Assembly: GCA_934248055.1 (NCBI GenBank)
Contig: CAKQKI010000011.1
Location: 1-48,351, forward strand
DNA: 48,351 nt
DNA from: an uncultured Clostridia bacterium
GTDB lineage: Bacteria > Bacillota > Clostridia > Christensenellales > Borkfalkiaceae
Direction: 5' to 3'
Made by a program: the position numbers and the translations under genes. This document shows, piece by piece, positions 16,783-24,312 of this stretch; the stretch's first letter is position 1, and each line of letters opens with the position of its first letter. The notes below the pieces were generated by a model, which made no database searches, had not been told where the DNA came from, and saw only the letters and a program-made list of their open reading frames with translations.

Positions 16783-16811
16783 TTGACAAGTTTTACGTCG
16801 TTATGTATAAT
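16783..16811 (+). promoter_or_regulatory. Consensus promoter of riboswitch transcript 1
   Basis: TTGACA (16783-16788), a 17-nt spacer and TATAAT (16806-16811) match the sigma-A consensus perfectly. A start near 16818 gives about 75 nt before the aptamer, including a CCGCCG...CGGCGG hairpin. With no obvious operator, control is probably left to the riboswitch. The 16514-16782 stretch holds a repeat and A/T-rich sequence only. Confidence 0.85.
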
Positions 16812-16891
16812 AAAGTTAATCTTAACCGCCGATAGTCGGTTTTTAACGGCGGCAGAGTGATTTTAACGGAATAATAAGGGTGTTTGTATAA

Positions 16892-16954
16892 TCGCAAAAT
16901 AGTCGCAAGGCTATCACGCAAAGCCATAGGGGCTCTACGAGCCAGCCGGTTGCC
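16892..16954 (+). promoter_or_regulatory. Class I c-di-GMP riboswitch (GEMM-I) 1
   Basis: The aptamer core ATCACGCAAAGCCATAGGGG is followed by GAGCCAGCCGG, matching GEMM-I. The P2 hairpin is ATAGTC-GCAA-GGCTAT with a GNRA tetraloop, P3 is formed by GGCTC/GAGCC, and P1 by GCAA (16894-16897) with TTGC (16950-16953). The 3' strand of P1 overlaps the 5' arm of the terminator that follows, so ligand binding should disfavour termination (ON switch, inferred). Confidence 0.92.
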
Positions 16955-16984
16955 GAATTACTTTAAAGTAGTTTGGCTTTTTTT
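16952..16984 (+). terminator. Expression-platform terminator of riboswitch 1
   Basis: GCCGAATTACT (16952-16962) pairs with AGTAGTTTGGC (16967-16977), 11 bp with G-U pairs, followed by seven T. It shares bases with riboswitch P1. Confidence 0.85.
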
Positions 16985-17008
16985 ATTCGTTTTTTACGGA
17001 GCGCGCGC

Positions 17009-17776
17009 ATGAACGGCAAATCGAAACTTAAACTTAAAATGATTTCTTCGCTCCTTACGTGCGCGTTGAGCCTTTTTTCTCTCGTAACGCTCACGTTTTC
17101 CTGGTTTGCCTTAAACAAAACTACGGGCGGCGGCGGAATGGGCGCGCTTATAAAAGACTCTTATATAGTGTCGGAATGCGAGTATTACGTTATCCCCGCA
17201 GATGATAACGGTTCGGGCGAGTATACGTTCGTTCCGCCCGCAAACGCTTCCGATTGCGATCTCGGACCATACGATATTTTAAAAGACAGGTATCAGTTGC
17301 TCGTAAAAGTAAAACTTAAATCGGCAATGCAGATCAGCGTTACCGCAAAAACGGAAACGACTTATTTTTTAGGCAAAAGCACCGCGCAGGAAGACGGTCA
17401 CTGGCTTACGGCGAGCGGCGAAGGAAATTATCTTTCAAGCGTTGCGTCGTTTACGCTTCTTAATCTCGGCGAGAACGGTTTTTCAAAAACGGCGGACGGA
17501 TATAAACTCACGTCTTTACCCGAAGAAACCGTGTGTTTTTTCGATAGAAACACGCTTAACGACGGCTCTTTGCCGCAAGACGCTATAATCGCAACGGGGC
17601 ATAACGCTATAGAAAACGCAGACGGCGAAATCTGCTTTTTTATGCTTTTATCGTACGACCCGCTGCTTATGTCAACGGTTTTCTCGGTAAACATAGGTAA
17701 CCCCGTTATAGAAAACGACGAAAATTCCGTAATTCCTTTCACGCGCGATTTCGAAATTCAGATTACCGCGGCTTAA
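17009..17776 (+). CDS. SipW-type signal-peptide surface protein, small
   Basis: A 255-residue predicted exported protein, first gene after riboswitch 1. The start is ATG 17009 with GGAG 7 nt upstream; an upstream in-frame start would lie inside the terminator. The N-terminus has positive residues (MNGKSKLKLKM), a hydrophobic stretch and the motif TLTFSWFALN, resembling the TFAWFS-type cleavage region of substrates of SipW-like signal peptidases (TasA/camelysin family). The remainder looks beta-rich with a Gly-rich segment after the signal. It has no sortase motif or other anchor, which fits a fibre or matrix component. I do not recognise the mature domain. The next gene starts 100 nt downstream and is probably cotranscribed. 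The two SipW-like peptidases encoded further downstream are the likely processing enzymes. Confidence 0.8.
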   Translation: MNGKSKLKLKMISSLLTCALSLFSLVTLTFSWFALNKTTGGGGMGALIKDSYIVSECEYYVIPADDNGSGEYTFVPPANASDCDLGPYDILKDRYQLLVKVKLKSAMQISVTAKTETTYFLGKSTAQEDGHWLTASGEGNYLSSVASFTLLNLGENGFSKTADGYKLTSLPEETVCFFDRNTLNDGSLPQDAIIATGHNAIENADGEICFFMLLSYDPLLMSTVFSVNIGNPVIENDENSVIPFTRDFEIQITAA

Positions 17777-17876
17777 AACGCGGAATAATTTAAAAGGGCA
17801 GCGCGAAAAATCCGCTTTATAAAAGCCGAAAAAAGGCAATTTCAACGATAAAAATTTTTAAAGGAGGCGGCGCAAA

Positions 17877-20444
17877 ATGAAAAAAATATTCCGTTTTATA
17901 CCCGCGTTATTCGCAAGCATAGCGCTTTTGGCCGCTTCTACTTTCAGTTGGCTCGTAACGGGAAATTCGGTAATTTTTCCGAATTCTTTTCGCGGCTCAA
18001 CAAAAACCGCGTACTTTGCGGGCGGCAACGGCAGTAAAGAAACGCCTTATCTTATCACAAGCCCCGTGCATTTTTATAATTTTGCCTGGCTTCAGTATCT
18101 CGGCTATTTCAATTTAGGTGGCAAAATAAACAACGGGCGGGCGCAAAGTTTTTTCAAACTTTCGTTCGAAGGCGGCAATCTCGATCTCGGCGGTCTTGCC
18201 ATTCCGCCGATAGGCACGCGCGAATATCCTTTTATCGGCAAATTCGACGGCAATAACAAGGTTATATCGAATTTTACGGTGTCGAACAGCAAAGCCGACC
18301 TTAAAAAGCGACCGCTCTCGTCTAAATTCACGGGCGATATTTTAAAAACCACCGAAACCGACGAAAACGGTCAGGAAATCGGTAATCCCGTAGATATAGT
18401 GGGTCTTTTCGGTATAACGGGCGATTTTATGGTGAGCGGTGATAACTCGTTCGTTTCAAAAAATTACGCGACGGGCGTCAACGTAAAAGAAAAAACCGAG
18501 CCTTTGCCCGACGGCAACACCGAAGCGACGGATTTTTACTATTCGGGAATGAGCGTAAGCGGATTTTACGCAGATAAAATAAAAGTGAACAGCGTATCGA
18601 ACAAGGCTCTTACGGGGCTTATCGCGGGTTACGTTTGCGGCTCTTTGCAAAATACGGGCGTTTACCGCAGTAAAATCACGGTAAAAGCGACTACTTACGG
18701 CGGCGTGACGGGCATTATAAACTCAAAAGGCGAACAAATCGGCTATAACAGCGTCGTTTCGAAATACTCGCTCGTGGGAGATTACGATAACACCGTAGTG
18801 GCGTGGTCGGAAACACCGCAGGACGGAACCGCCCCCGGCGACAAGTCAAAGTGGGGCGGCTCTATCGATATGCGTACCCTTAACAGAAGGCTTACTTATA
18901 TGGTTGCGAAAGTCGTTACTAAACCACCGGCGGGGCTTAGTTATAGCGCAACGTCCGACAGTTGGGGGCTTAACTGGTATAGCGGAAGAGGAATCGAATT
19001 TTACTGGGCAAACAAAGGCACGAGTGTCCTTTATTCTAACTTATGCAGCGGCACCGTTCTGCCTATCAACGTGAATAAAGAAAACGTGGATAAAGGGGGT
19101 ATGGGATTAAACGTTTTAACAGGAGATTACGGCGAAAGCGTAAACTACTCGGTTAACGGTTTTCATTATAACGATTATTATAAAAATGAAAACGCAACGG
19201 CAGAACTTATCGGCGCTGAAAATACGGGATATATCGTAGGCGGCGGAAATAAAAACGGCGGATATATCGTTACCCGCGTGCAACCGCTTGCAAGCGGCTC
19301 TGAAAAAGGCATTTATAAATCGCTCGGCGTAAATCCCGGCTCCGCAACGACTTACGTTAAAGAAAACTTCCACATGCTCACGCTTTTACCGGATTCTTCG
19401 GGTACGGGTTATAACTCTTACGTTATTAAAGACGACGTGAATGAAAACGTTACCAGTACTTTTGACAGCAATATCCCGCGGGAAACTTATTCGAATTTAA
19501 ACTTTAAAGGTTATAAAAAAGTAAGAGAGAATTTTGACGATACCATGGTCGATTCGCAAATGGTGCACGGATTCCATTTTTATACTAGAATAAGCGAAAC
19601 GGGTTACGATTCGATAAATAAGCCGATATTGCTTTACGATAAGGCTTCTGAACAACTCGTTTCACATAATAATTATCAGTTGGTAGAAGGCGGCATTAAC
19701 TTTACTCTTGCCGAAGCGGGAGAAATCAAAACGATAGTAGGGGCTTTTTACCTGACAGCACAAGGAAATAATTCGCTGTTCGATTTATATAAAGTCGAGC
19801 GGAACGCAGACGCAGACGGAGCAATAAAAATAAGCGTGTTTCATCGCATAAAAAACATTTATAAAGATCAGAACGGTAACGTTTTTTACGATTACGAACT
19901 GACCGATACCGCAAACTACACTAAAGTGTTTTCTTTCGAAGATTTAACGAAAAAAGACGGAGAATTGCTTACCGCAAACGCGGCGTATTATTTTGAAATT
20001 CCCGTAAAAAAAGGCGATTACGTAATAGGAGCGGATAGAAGTTCGTCCCTTTTAAACGCGTATTTAATGTATCTCGATATAGGCGCGAACGGCGGCGACG
20101 AAACCACTACCCCCGGCGAGCCGGGTTCGTTGCCGTATCTTATGCAAACGGTCGACTTTGTGAGCATGCCGTCGGGCAGCGCGGACGACGCTCCGCTTTC
20201 CGTTCCTTCGGCATATCCTTCTTACGCCGACGTGGGATTTAAACTCGGTTTTGCTGAAAACGCGGCGAGCGTAGACGACGAAATTTATTTCAGGCGCGAA
20301 AATTATAATTCTGCGGAAAGCGAAATTGAAACGCCCGTAAATTATTATAGAAAAAATAACGATATAATCGTTTATCCCTTCTCGGCTACGAGCGGAACGT
20401 ACGGCAGCGGCGACGATATAAAAGCAAAGTGGGAAACCCCTTAG
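17877..20444 (+). CDS. Large SipW-type signal-peptide surface protein with GLUG-like motifs
   Basis: An 855-residue exported protein with a strong Shine-Dalgarno sequence (AAAGGAGG). The N-terminus MKKIFRFIPALFASIALLAA is followed by STFSWLVTGNS, a SipW-type cleavage region. The mature part starts with GGNGSKETPYLITSPVHFYN, typical of repeat-rich Firmicute surface proteins. GLUG-like segments appear (VDIVGLFGITGDFMVSG; TGLIAGYVCGSLQNTG). The rest is Asn/Tyr/Thr-rich and beta-like. No sortase motif, LysM or transmembrane anchor is seen at the C-terminus. It is probably an adhesive or tip component of the structure whose major subunit is encoded at 22.6 kb. That role is inferred from context. 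It belongs to riboswitch transcript 1. Confidence 0.82.
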   Translation: MKKIFRFIPALFASIALLAASTFSWLVTGNSVIFPNSFRGSTKTAYFAGGNGSKETPYLITSPVHFYNFAWLQYLGYFNLGGKINNGRAQSFFKLSFEGGNLDLGGLAIPPIGTREYPFIGKFDGNNKVISNFTVSNSKADLKKRPLSSKFTGDILKTTETDENGQEIGNPVDIVGLFGITGDFMVSGDNSFVSKNYATGVNVKEKTEPLPDGNTEATDFYYSGMSVSGFYADKIKVNSVSNKALTGLIAGYVCGSLQNTGVYRSKITVKATTYGGVTGIINSKGEQIGYNSVVSKYSLVGDYDNTVVAWSETPQDGTAPGDKSKWGGSIDMRTLNRRLTYMVAKVVTKPPAGLSYSATSDSWGLNWYSGRGIEFYWANKGTSVLYSNLCSGTVLPINVNKENVDKGGMGLNVLTGDYGESVNYSVNGFHYNDYYKNENATAELIGAENTGYIVGGGNKNGGYIVTRVQPLASGSEKGIYKSLGVNPGSATTYVKENFHMLTLLPDSSGTGYNSYVIKDDVNENVTSTFDSNIPRETYSNLNFKGYKKVRENFDDTMVDSQMVHGFHFYTRISETGYDSINKPILLYDKASEQLVSHNNYQLVEGGINFTLAEAGEIKTIVGAFYLTAQGNNSLFDLYKVERNADADGAIKISVFHRIKNIYKDQNGNVFYDYELTDTANYTKVFSFEDLTKKDGELLTANAAYYFEIPVKKGDYVIGADRSSSLLNAYLMYLDIGANGGDETTTPGEPGSLPYLMQTVDFVSMPSGSADDAPLSVPSAYPSYADVGFKLGFAENAASVDDEIYFRRENYNSAESEIETPVNYYRKNNDIIVYPFSATSGTYGSGDDIKAKWETP

Positions 20445-20529
20445 CGACCGAATTCAGGCGCAGTTGCTTGCGACTAATCGTTGACGGCGGAAAACCGTAA
20501 AAAATAAATTAAATTTATATTTAAAACGG

Positions 20530-20561
20530 TTGACAAATTTTTAAAGTAATGATAATATAAT
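20530..20561 (+). promoter_or_regulatory. Promoter of riboswitch transcript 2
   Basis: TTGACA (20530-20535) with TAATAT at 20553-20558 (17-nt spacer); TATAAT at 20556-20561 is an alternative with a longer spacer. About 80 nt of leader precede the aptamer. The 20445-20529 stretch after the surface protein gene has no clear terminator. Confidence 0.7.
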
Positions 20562-20645
20562 GGTAAAGTTGGCTGTTTTAAGGCTGCCGCGCTGAATTTC
20601 GGGCAGATTTAAAAGGCTGATATAAATTATAATAATAAGTAAATA

Positions 20646-20708
20646 GGCAAAATCGTCGTGAGGCGGTGACGCAAAGCCACGTGGACTTTTTTAAGTTAGC
20701 CGGGTTGC
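20646..20708 (+). promoter_or_regulatory. Class I c-di-GMP riboswitch (GEMM-I) 2
   Basis: The core GGTGACGCAAAGCCACGTGG is followed by AAGTTAGCCGGGTTGC. P2 carries a GTGA tetraloop (TCGTC-GTGA-GGCGG). P3 is GGACTT/AAGTTAGCC around a T-rich loop. P1 is GCAA with TTGC. The 3' P1 strand is also the 5' arm of terminator 1, again predicting an ON switch. A second copy of the 3' half lies 49 nt downstream. Confidence 0.94.
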
Positions 20709-20737
20709 AATCTTTTTTGTGATTGCAACCTTTTTTT
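20703..20737 (+). terminator. Riboswitch 2 terminator, first copy
   Basis: GGTTGCAATC (20703-20712) pairs perfectly with GATTGCAACC (20721-20730), followed by seven T. Confidence 0.92.
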
Positions 20738-20742
20738 ATTAA

Positions 20743-20785
20743 AGTCAGCCGGGTTGCAATCTTTTTTGTGATTGCAACCTTTTTT
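20743..20785 (+). terminator. Riboswitch 2 duplicated 3' half with second terminator
   Basis: GTCAGCCGGGTTGC and an identical terminator stem (20752-20761 with 20770-20779, then six T) repeat the preceding 49 bp almost exactly. The copy also contains the P3 and P1 3' strands of the aptamer. AAAGTC here pairs better with GACTTT of P3 than the first copy (AAGTTA) does. Confidence 0.9.
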
Positions 20786-20797
20786 ATTTAAAACGCT

Positions 20798-21613
20798 ATG
20801 AACGGTAAAGATACGCTTAAAAATCAACTTAATAGTTACGTAATGCGTACCTTGGAAAGCGGAGTTAAACCGCTCGGCGTGGTTTTAGAGCCGATTTACG
20901 ATTGTTCTTACGGCGATACGGCGGGTTACCGCGCGGAAGTTTACGTAAACAGTATTATAAAAGGAACGCTTTTTCCCGAAGATTATATGCGTTCGGGCGT
21001 AAGCGAAAAAATACTTACCGATATTTCTTTAAGAGCCGTAAAAAAAATATGCAAAATCAAAAAAACCGCCGAAAAAGCGGGCGTAAAATTAAAATGCGTG
21101 TTCTTGCGGTGCGCTTCTTCGCTTTTAAACGAACCCGATTTATATAATCTTATAAAAAGCGTTCTTTACGGCGAAAATTCAGACGGCGAAGGAATTTATC
21201 TTGAATTTTTTCCCGAAGCGTTCGAGTATGAAACCGAAATTTTAATAAACGCGTTCCGCGATATACGCGCCGCGGGGCTTAAAGTGGCGGCAGACGGTTA
21301 CGGCGGAAAAGATTTTCCGATAGAAAAGGTTATAAGCGTTTGCCCCGACGTTGTTTTTACCGATACGAAAATTGCGGGGCTTTCTTTAAACAGAGAAAAA
21401 TCCCCCGCGATCGCGCCGCTTATAAATCTTATTAAAGGATTAGGCGGCAGTGTGGTTGCCGAAAACGTGAAAAGCGACGAAGAACTGCGCGAATTCCGCG
21501 CGAGAGATTGCTTCGGTTTTATTCCGTCGGAAAAATACTCGGGAAGTCTCGGCGCGGTGAAAAAACGCGTCGATTCGGAAAATTTGCTTGAAGAGGTCGG
21601 CGGCGATGAGTGA
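20798..21613 (+). CDS. Degenerate EAL-domain protein, probable c-di-GMP effector
   Basis: A 271-residue cytosolic protein, first gene of the riboswitch 2 operon. It aligns by eye with EAL phosphodiesterases over about residues 25-265. AEVYVN stands at the EAL motif, LRCASSLL at the NxSxxxL motif, LEFFPEA at LEITE, AADGYGGKDF at DDFGxGYSS, VVFTDTKIAG at LKIDxxFI, and AENVKSDEE at AEGVET. Several metal and catalytic positions are altered (the Asn, one Asp of the pair, the Lys and the final Glu). It is therefore unlikely to hydrolyse c-di-GMP and may bind it or be purely structural. No Shine-Dalgarno sequence is seen; the start is 12 nt after the T-run of terminator 2. The stop overlaps the next gene by 8 nt. 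Confidence 0.75.
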   Translation: MNGKDTLKNQLNSYVMRTLESGVKPLGVVLEPIYDCSYGDTAGYRAEVYVNSIIKGTLFPEDYMRSGVSEKILTDISLRAVKKICKIKKTAEKAGVKLKCVFLRCASSLLNEPDLYNLIKSVLYGENSDGEGIYLEFFPEAFEYETEILINAFRDIRAAGLKVAADGYGGKDFPIEKVISVCPDVVFTDTKIAGLSLNREKSPAIAPLINLIKGLGGSVVAENVKSDEELREFRARDCFGFIPSEKYSGSLGAVKKRVDSENLLEEVGGDE

Positions 21614-22376
21614 CGTTAAAAAACCGAAATCGGCGTTGAAGCAAAGCGCCGAAGAAGCAAAAAGGGCAAGAAATTACCGAAGAATAATACCGCCCGTGGT
21701 ATGCGCGCTTACTTTGTTTCTGGTTATTATATATCTCGTGTCGATCGCGCTCGACGGTTACGGCAGTTTTACTATAACCATTAAAAATTACGGCGACAGG
21801 GATTACGCGATTGCGCTTTGCGAGAACGACGGGTTTAAAAATCAGACTTCGCGGCTCAGCGCAACGCCCGCAAAAAATATAGATAATATCGCCGCGAGCG
21901 TGCTTCCCGAAGATCTGAACGACGTGAACGGTTCGCATAACGGCGAAAACTATCTTGCGTACACGTTTTATCTTAAAAACACGGGAACGCAAACCTGCTC
22001 GTATAAGTACAGTTTTTTAATATCGCGCGCCACGCTCGGAGTAGACGCCGCCGCGAGAATAAGAGTTTATTACAACGAAGGTTATTATAAAGCGGAAACG
22101 GGCGCGTACGATTATAAACGCGATTTTACAGACTACGCAAAACCTAAAACGAACGGTAACGGCGAACCCGAAACCGATCCCGTAAACAGAAAAATGACTA
22201 ATTTTTTAAGCGCGGATATAGTAACGGAAGGCGTTGTTAAAAACTTTATGCCGGGCGATATTTCAAAAATAACCGTGGTTATATGGCTCGAAGGCAACGA
22301 TCCCGACTGCACGGACGACGTTCTCGGCGGTCAGTTCAGAACGGATATGGTTTTCGAAATTATAAAAGACGAGTAA
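21606..22376 (+). CDS. Membrane-anchored TasA/camelysin-like protein
   Basis: A 256-residue protein starting at ATG 21606 (GAGG upstream), which overlaps the previous gene by 8 nt; an in-frame start at 21588 is possible. A basic cytosolic N-terminus (to about residue 32) is followed by one transmembrane helix (VVCALTLFLVIIYLVSIAL) and a beta-rich extracellular domain with FTITIKNYGDRDYAIAL. The C-terminal part contains KITVVIWLEGNDPDCTDDVL, a motif I associate with camelysin/TasA-like surface proteins of Clostridia. It lacks the SipW cleavage motif seen in its neighbours, so it probably stays in the membrane and could anchor or nucleate the fibre, as TapA does in Bacillus. That role is an analogy, not homology. 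Confidence 0.75.
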   Translation: MSDVKKPKSALKQSAEEAKRARNYRRIIPPVVCALTLFLVIIYLVSIALDGYGSFTITIKNYGDRDYAIALCENDGFKNQTSRLSATPAKNIDNIAASVLPEDLNDVNGSHNGENYLAYTFYLKNTGTQTCSYKYSFLISRATLGVDAAARIRVYYNEGYYKAETGAYDYKRDFTDYAKPKTNGNGEPETDPVNRKMTNFLSADIVTEGVVKNFMPGDISKITVVIWLEGNDPDCTDDVLGGQFRTDMVFEIIKDE

Positions 22377-22436
22377 CCCCGAACGTTTAAAACAAAATAT
22401 TGAGCATTAAAAGCACGGATATTAAATAATTCCGAA

Positions 22437-22498
22437 CGCGGCTTTTGATTGCTTCCCGACTAATTTTCCATTCCCTGACGGGAAAATTAAAAGCCGCG
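22437..22498. repeat. Long intergenic hairpin before the major subunit gene
   Basis: CGCGGCTTTT (22437-22446) pairs perfectly with AAAAGCCGCG (22489-22498); inside, TAATTTTCC (22461-22469) pairs with GGAAAATTA (22481-22489). No T-run follows. It could be a weak attenuator or an mRNA processing or stability structure. Confidence 0.7.
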
Positions 22499-22557
22499 CG
22501 AAGAAACTTTAACCGCGATTATATAGATTATAACGATTATATTTTAAAAAGCAAATA

Positions 22558-22581
22558 TTCGCAAAAGGTGCGTTTTGCGAA
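22558..22581 (+). promoter_or_regulatory. Hairpin in the 5' leader of the major subunit gene
   Basis: TTCGCAAAA (22558-22566) pairs perfectly with TTTTGCGAA (22573-22581), ending about 20 nt before the AAGGAG Shine-Dalgarno sequence. Such structures can protect an mRNA 5' end and raise expression. Confidence 0.6.
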
Positions 22582-22615
22582 GAAATAAAAAAACTTATTT
22601 TTAAGGAGAAACATT

Positions 22616-23416
22616 ATGAAAAAGTTTAAAAAACTTATACCTGCGTTCTGCATGTTGCTTGTAAGCGCGGTAATGCTCGGTTCGTCGACGTTTGCATGGT
22701 TTTCGATGAACAACAAGGTAGCCGCGAACGGCATGAGCGTCGAAGCGAAAGCAAACACTATGTATGCCGTAATCGCTAAAGAAGCCGATCTCGAAACGGG
22801 AAAAATCGCAGCAAATTACACTCAGGCTGACGTAAACCTTTCCACTCTCGTAACGGGAGATAATCTTAAAAAATACCCCCTTGCTTACAATAACAGCGGA
22901 AACCCGATAACCGTAGGAACTACCACGGTTGCGGATAAAACGTTCTACACCGCGAACAGTAAACTTCGCGACAATGCGGGAGACGCTACTAATAATACCA
23001 ACGTAACCAACGGCAAAATAGTTACTTTCAACAGTAGCGCGACGGGCGATTTTTGCACGAATTACGCCGTTAAATACACCGTTTACGTCGGCATAAGCGG
23101 CGATTCTACCAAAGATTATAAAGGCACGATTAGCGCGTTCTGCACGTTAGCGGGCGAAACGGGAATAGATTTAAGAGCGTACGTAGTAGTTGCAGACGCC
23201 ACTACCGGCACTTATTTTGAAAGCACCGTTGCGGAAGGCGCGGCAGTTACGATTTCTGCGGGCGACGTCGACCTTAAAAAGGACGGAACTTGCGTTAAAG
23301 TAGATATTTATATCTTTATCGACGGCAACTCCGAAAACGTTAAAACTAACGGCACCCTGGCGAATATGAAAGGTACGGCATCTTTCAACTTCGTTCTCGA
23401 CACAACTAAATTTTAA
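22616..23416 (+). CDS. Probable major fibre subunit with SipW-type signal peptide
   Basis: A 266-residue exported protein. The signal is textbook SipW type: MKKFKKLIPAFCMLLVSAVM, then GSSTFAWFSMNNKVAANGM. The mature protein is rich in Thr, Ala, Val, Asn and Gly, has few Cys, and looks all-beta, as expected for TasA/camelysin-like subunits. The Shine-Dalgarno AAGGAG is strong. Two structured elements lie upstream and a 12-bp GC hairpin directly follows the stop, consistent with higher expression than its neighbours. sipW follows, as SipW sits beside TasA in Bacillus. I infer that this is the main structural subunit. Precise family assignment needs a profile search. Confidence 0.82.
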   Translation: MKKFKKLIPAFCMLLVSAVMLGSSTFAWFSMNNKVAANGMSVEAKANTMYAVIAKEADLETGKIAANYTQADVNLSTLVTGDNLKKYPLAYNNSGNPITVGTTTVADKTFYTANSKLRDNAGDATNNTNVTNGKIVTFNSSATGDFCTNYAVKYTVYVGISGDSTKDYKGTISAFCTLAGETGIDLRAYVVVADATTGTYFESTVAEGAAVTISAGDVDLKKDGTCVKVDIYIFIDGNSENVKTNGTLANMKGTASFNFVLDTTKF

Positions 23417-23426
23417 TCGTTAACTT

Positions 23427-23454
23427 TTGCCGCGGCGGAAAGCCGCCGCGGCAA
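23427..23454 (+). terminator. GC-rich hairpin after the major subunit gene, possible partial terminator
   Basis: TTGCCGCGGCGG pairs perfectly (12 bp) with CCGCCGCGGCAA around an AAAG loop. The downstream CCTTATTAAA is not a full T-run. It may partially terminate or block 3' exonucleases, giving more subunit than peptidase mRNA. Confidence 0.6.
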
Positions 23455-23511
23455 CCTTATTAAACGGCTCGCACCGCCGAAAAACAAATAATTCCAAAGA
23501 GGACTATGGGA

Positions 23512-24255
23512 ATGGAAAACCTTAAAACACAAAAAGTAAAAAAAGCCGTCGGCATAGCGGTGAACGCGGTATTATGGCTGTTCGTTATATTTGCCGTGGC
23601 TGTAACGATAGTGGCTGTTTCCGCTAACGCGAACAAGAAAAACGTTCCTACGATTAGCGGAAAATGCTATTTAACGGTATTATCCGATTCTATGAATGCG
23701 GATAAACCCTCGGGAGTTGCTGAAAGTAAACCGAGCGGATTTAAGAAAAACGATCTGATAATAGGGAAATACATTGCCGATAACGAGCAGGAAATAGCAA
23801 AACTCGAAGTCGGCGACATCATTACTTTCGAATACGATATAAACCGCGACGGTAAAATTGCCGCGGGGGAATACAATACGCACCGTATCGTCGGAATAGT
23901 TATGGACGGCGATAAGGTCAGATATTACAGAACTCAGGGCGATAACTTCGAGTACAGCAAAGGCAGTACCGAAGAAGTTTACGCTTCGAGAATAATCGCC
24001 GTTTACACAGGCAGGAAAATAGGCGGGTTAGGCGCGGTGTTCACGGGGTTAAGAAAACCCGTAACGTTCGGCTTGTGCATAATACTTCCGCTTACCGCGT
24101 TTTTCGTTTACGAACTCGTTATTTTCGTAAAAACGCTTTTAAAAATCAAAAACGAAGGCAAAAAGTTTATCACCGCGGAAGACGAAGAAATTATTAAGCA
24201 GCGCGCGATAGAAGAATATTTATCACGCAAAGAAACCAAAGAAAAAGAAGAGTAA
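23512..24255 (+). CDS. sipW: SipW-type signal peptidase I
   Basis: A 247-residue membrane peptidase. ATG 23512 lies 9 nt after AAAGAGG; ATG 23506 (3 nt after) would add two residues. A transmembrane helix (about residues 12-36, VNAVLWLFVIFAVAVTIVAV) is followed by the catalytic Ser in VLSDSMNAD and, instead of the Lys of ordinary bacterial peptidases, a His in NTHRIVGI. This is the Ser-His arrangement of the ER/SipW type. A second helix near residue 185 (FGLCIILPLTAFFVYELVIF) and a charged cytosolic tail complete it. It probably cleaves the three SipW-type precursors encoded nearby (17.0, 17.9 and 22.6 kb). Cotranscribed with the subunit gene. A second paralogue lies at 28.4 kb. Confidence 0.9.
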   Translation: MENLKTQKVKKAVGIAVNAVLWLFVIFAVAVTIVAVSANANKKNVPTISGKCYLTVLSDSMNADKPSGVAESKPSGFKKNDLIIGKYIADNEQEIAKLEVGDIITFEYDINRDGKIAAGEYNTHRIVGIVMDGDKVRYYRTQGDNFEYSKGSTEEVYASRIIAVYTGRKIGGLGAVFTGLRKPVTFGLCIILPLTAFFVYELVIFVKTLLKIKNEGKKFITAEDEEIIKQRAIEEYLSRKETKEKEE

Positions 24256-24312
24256 TTTTAAGCGCGGAAATAATAAATTCATCGCGGCGACATAATCGTA
24301 AGGACAGATATT

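Noticed and set aside
16973..17008. Upstream start for the first SipW-type protein
   Set aside because: It lies within the riboswitch terminator stem. ATG 17009 has a Shine-Dalgarno sequence and gives a normal signal peptide.
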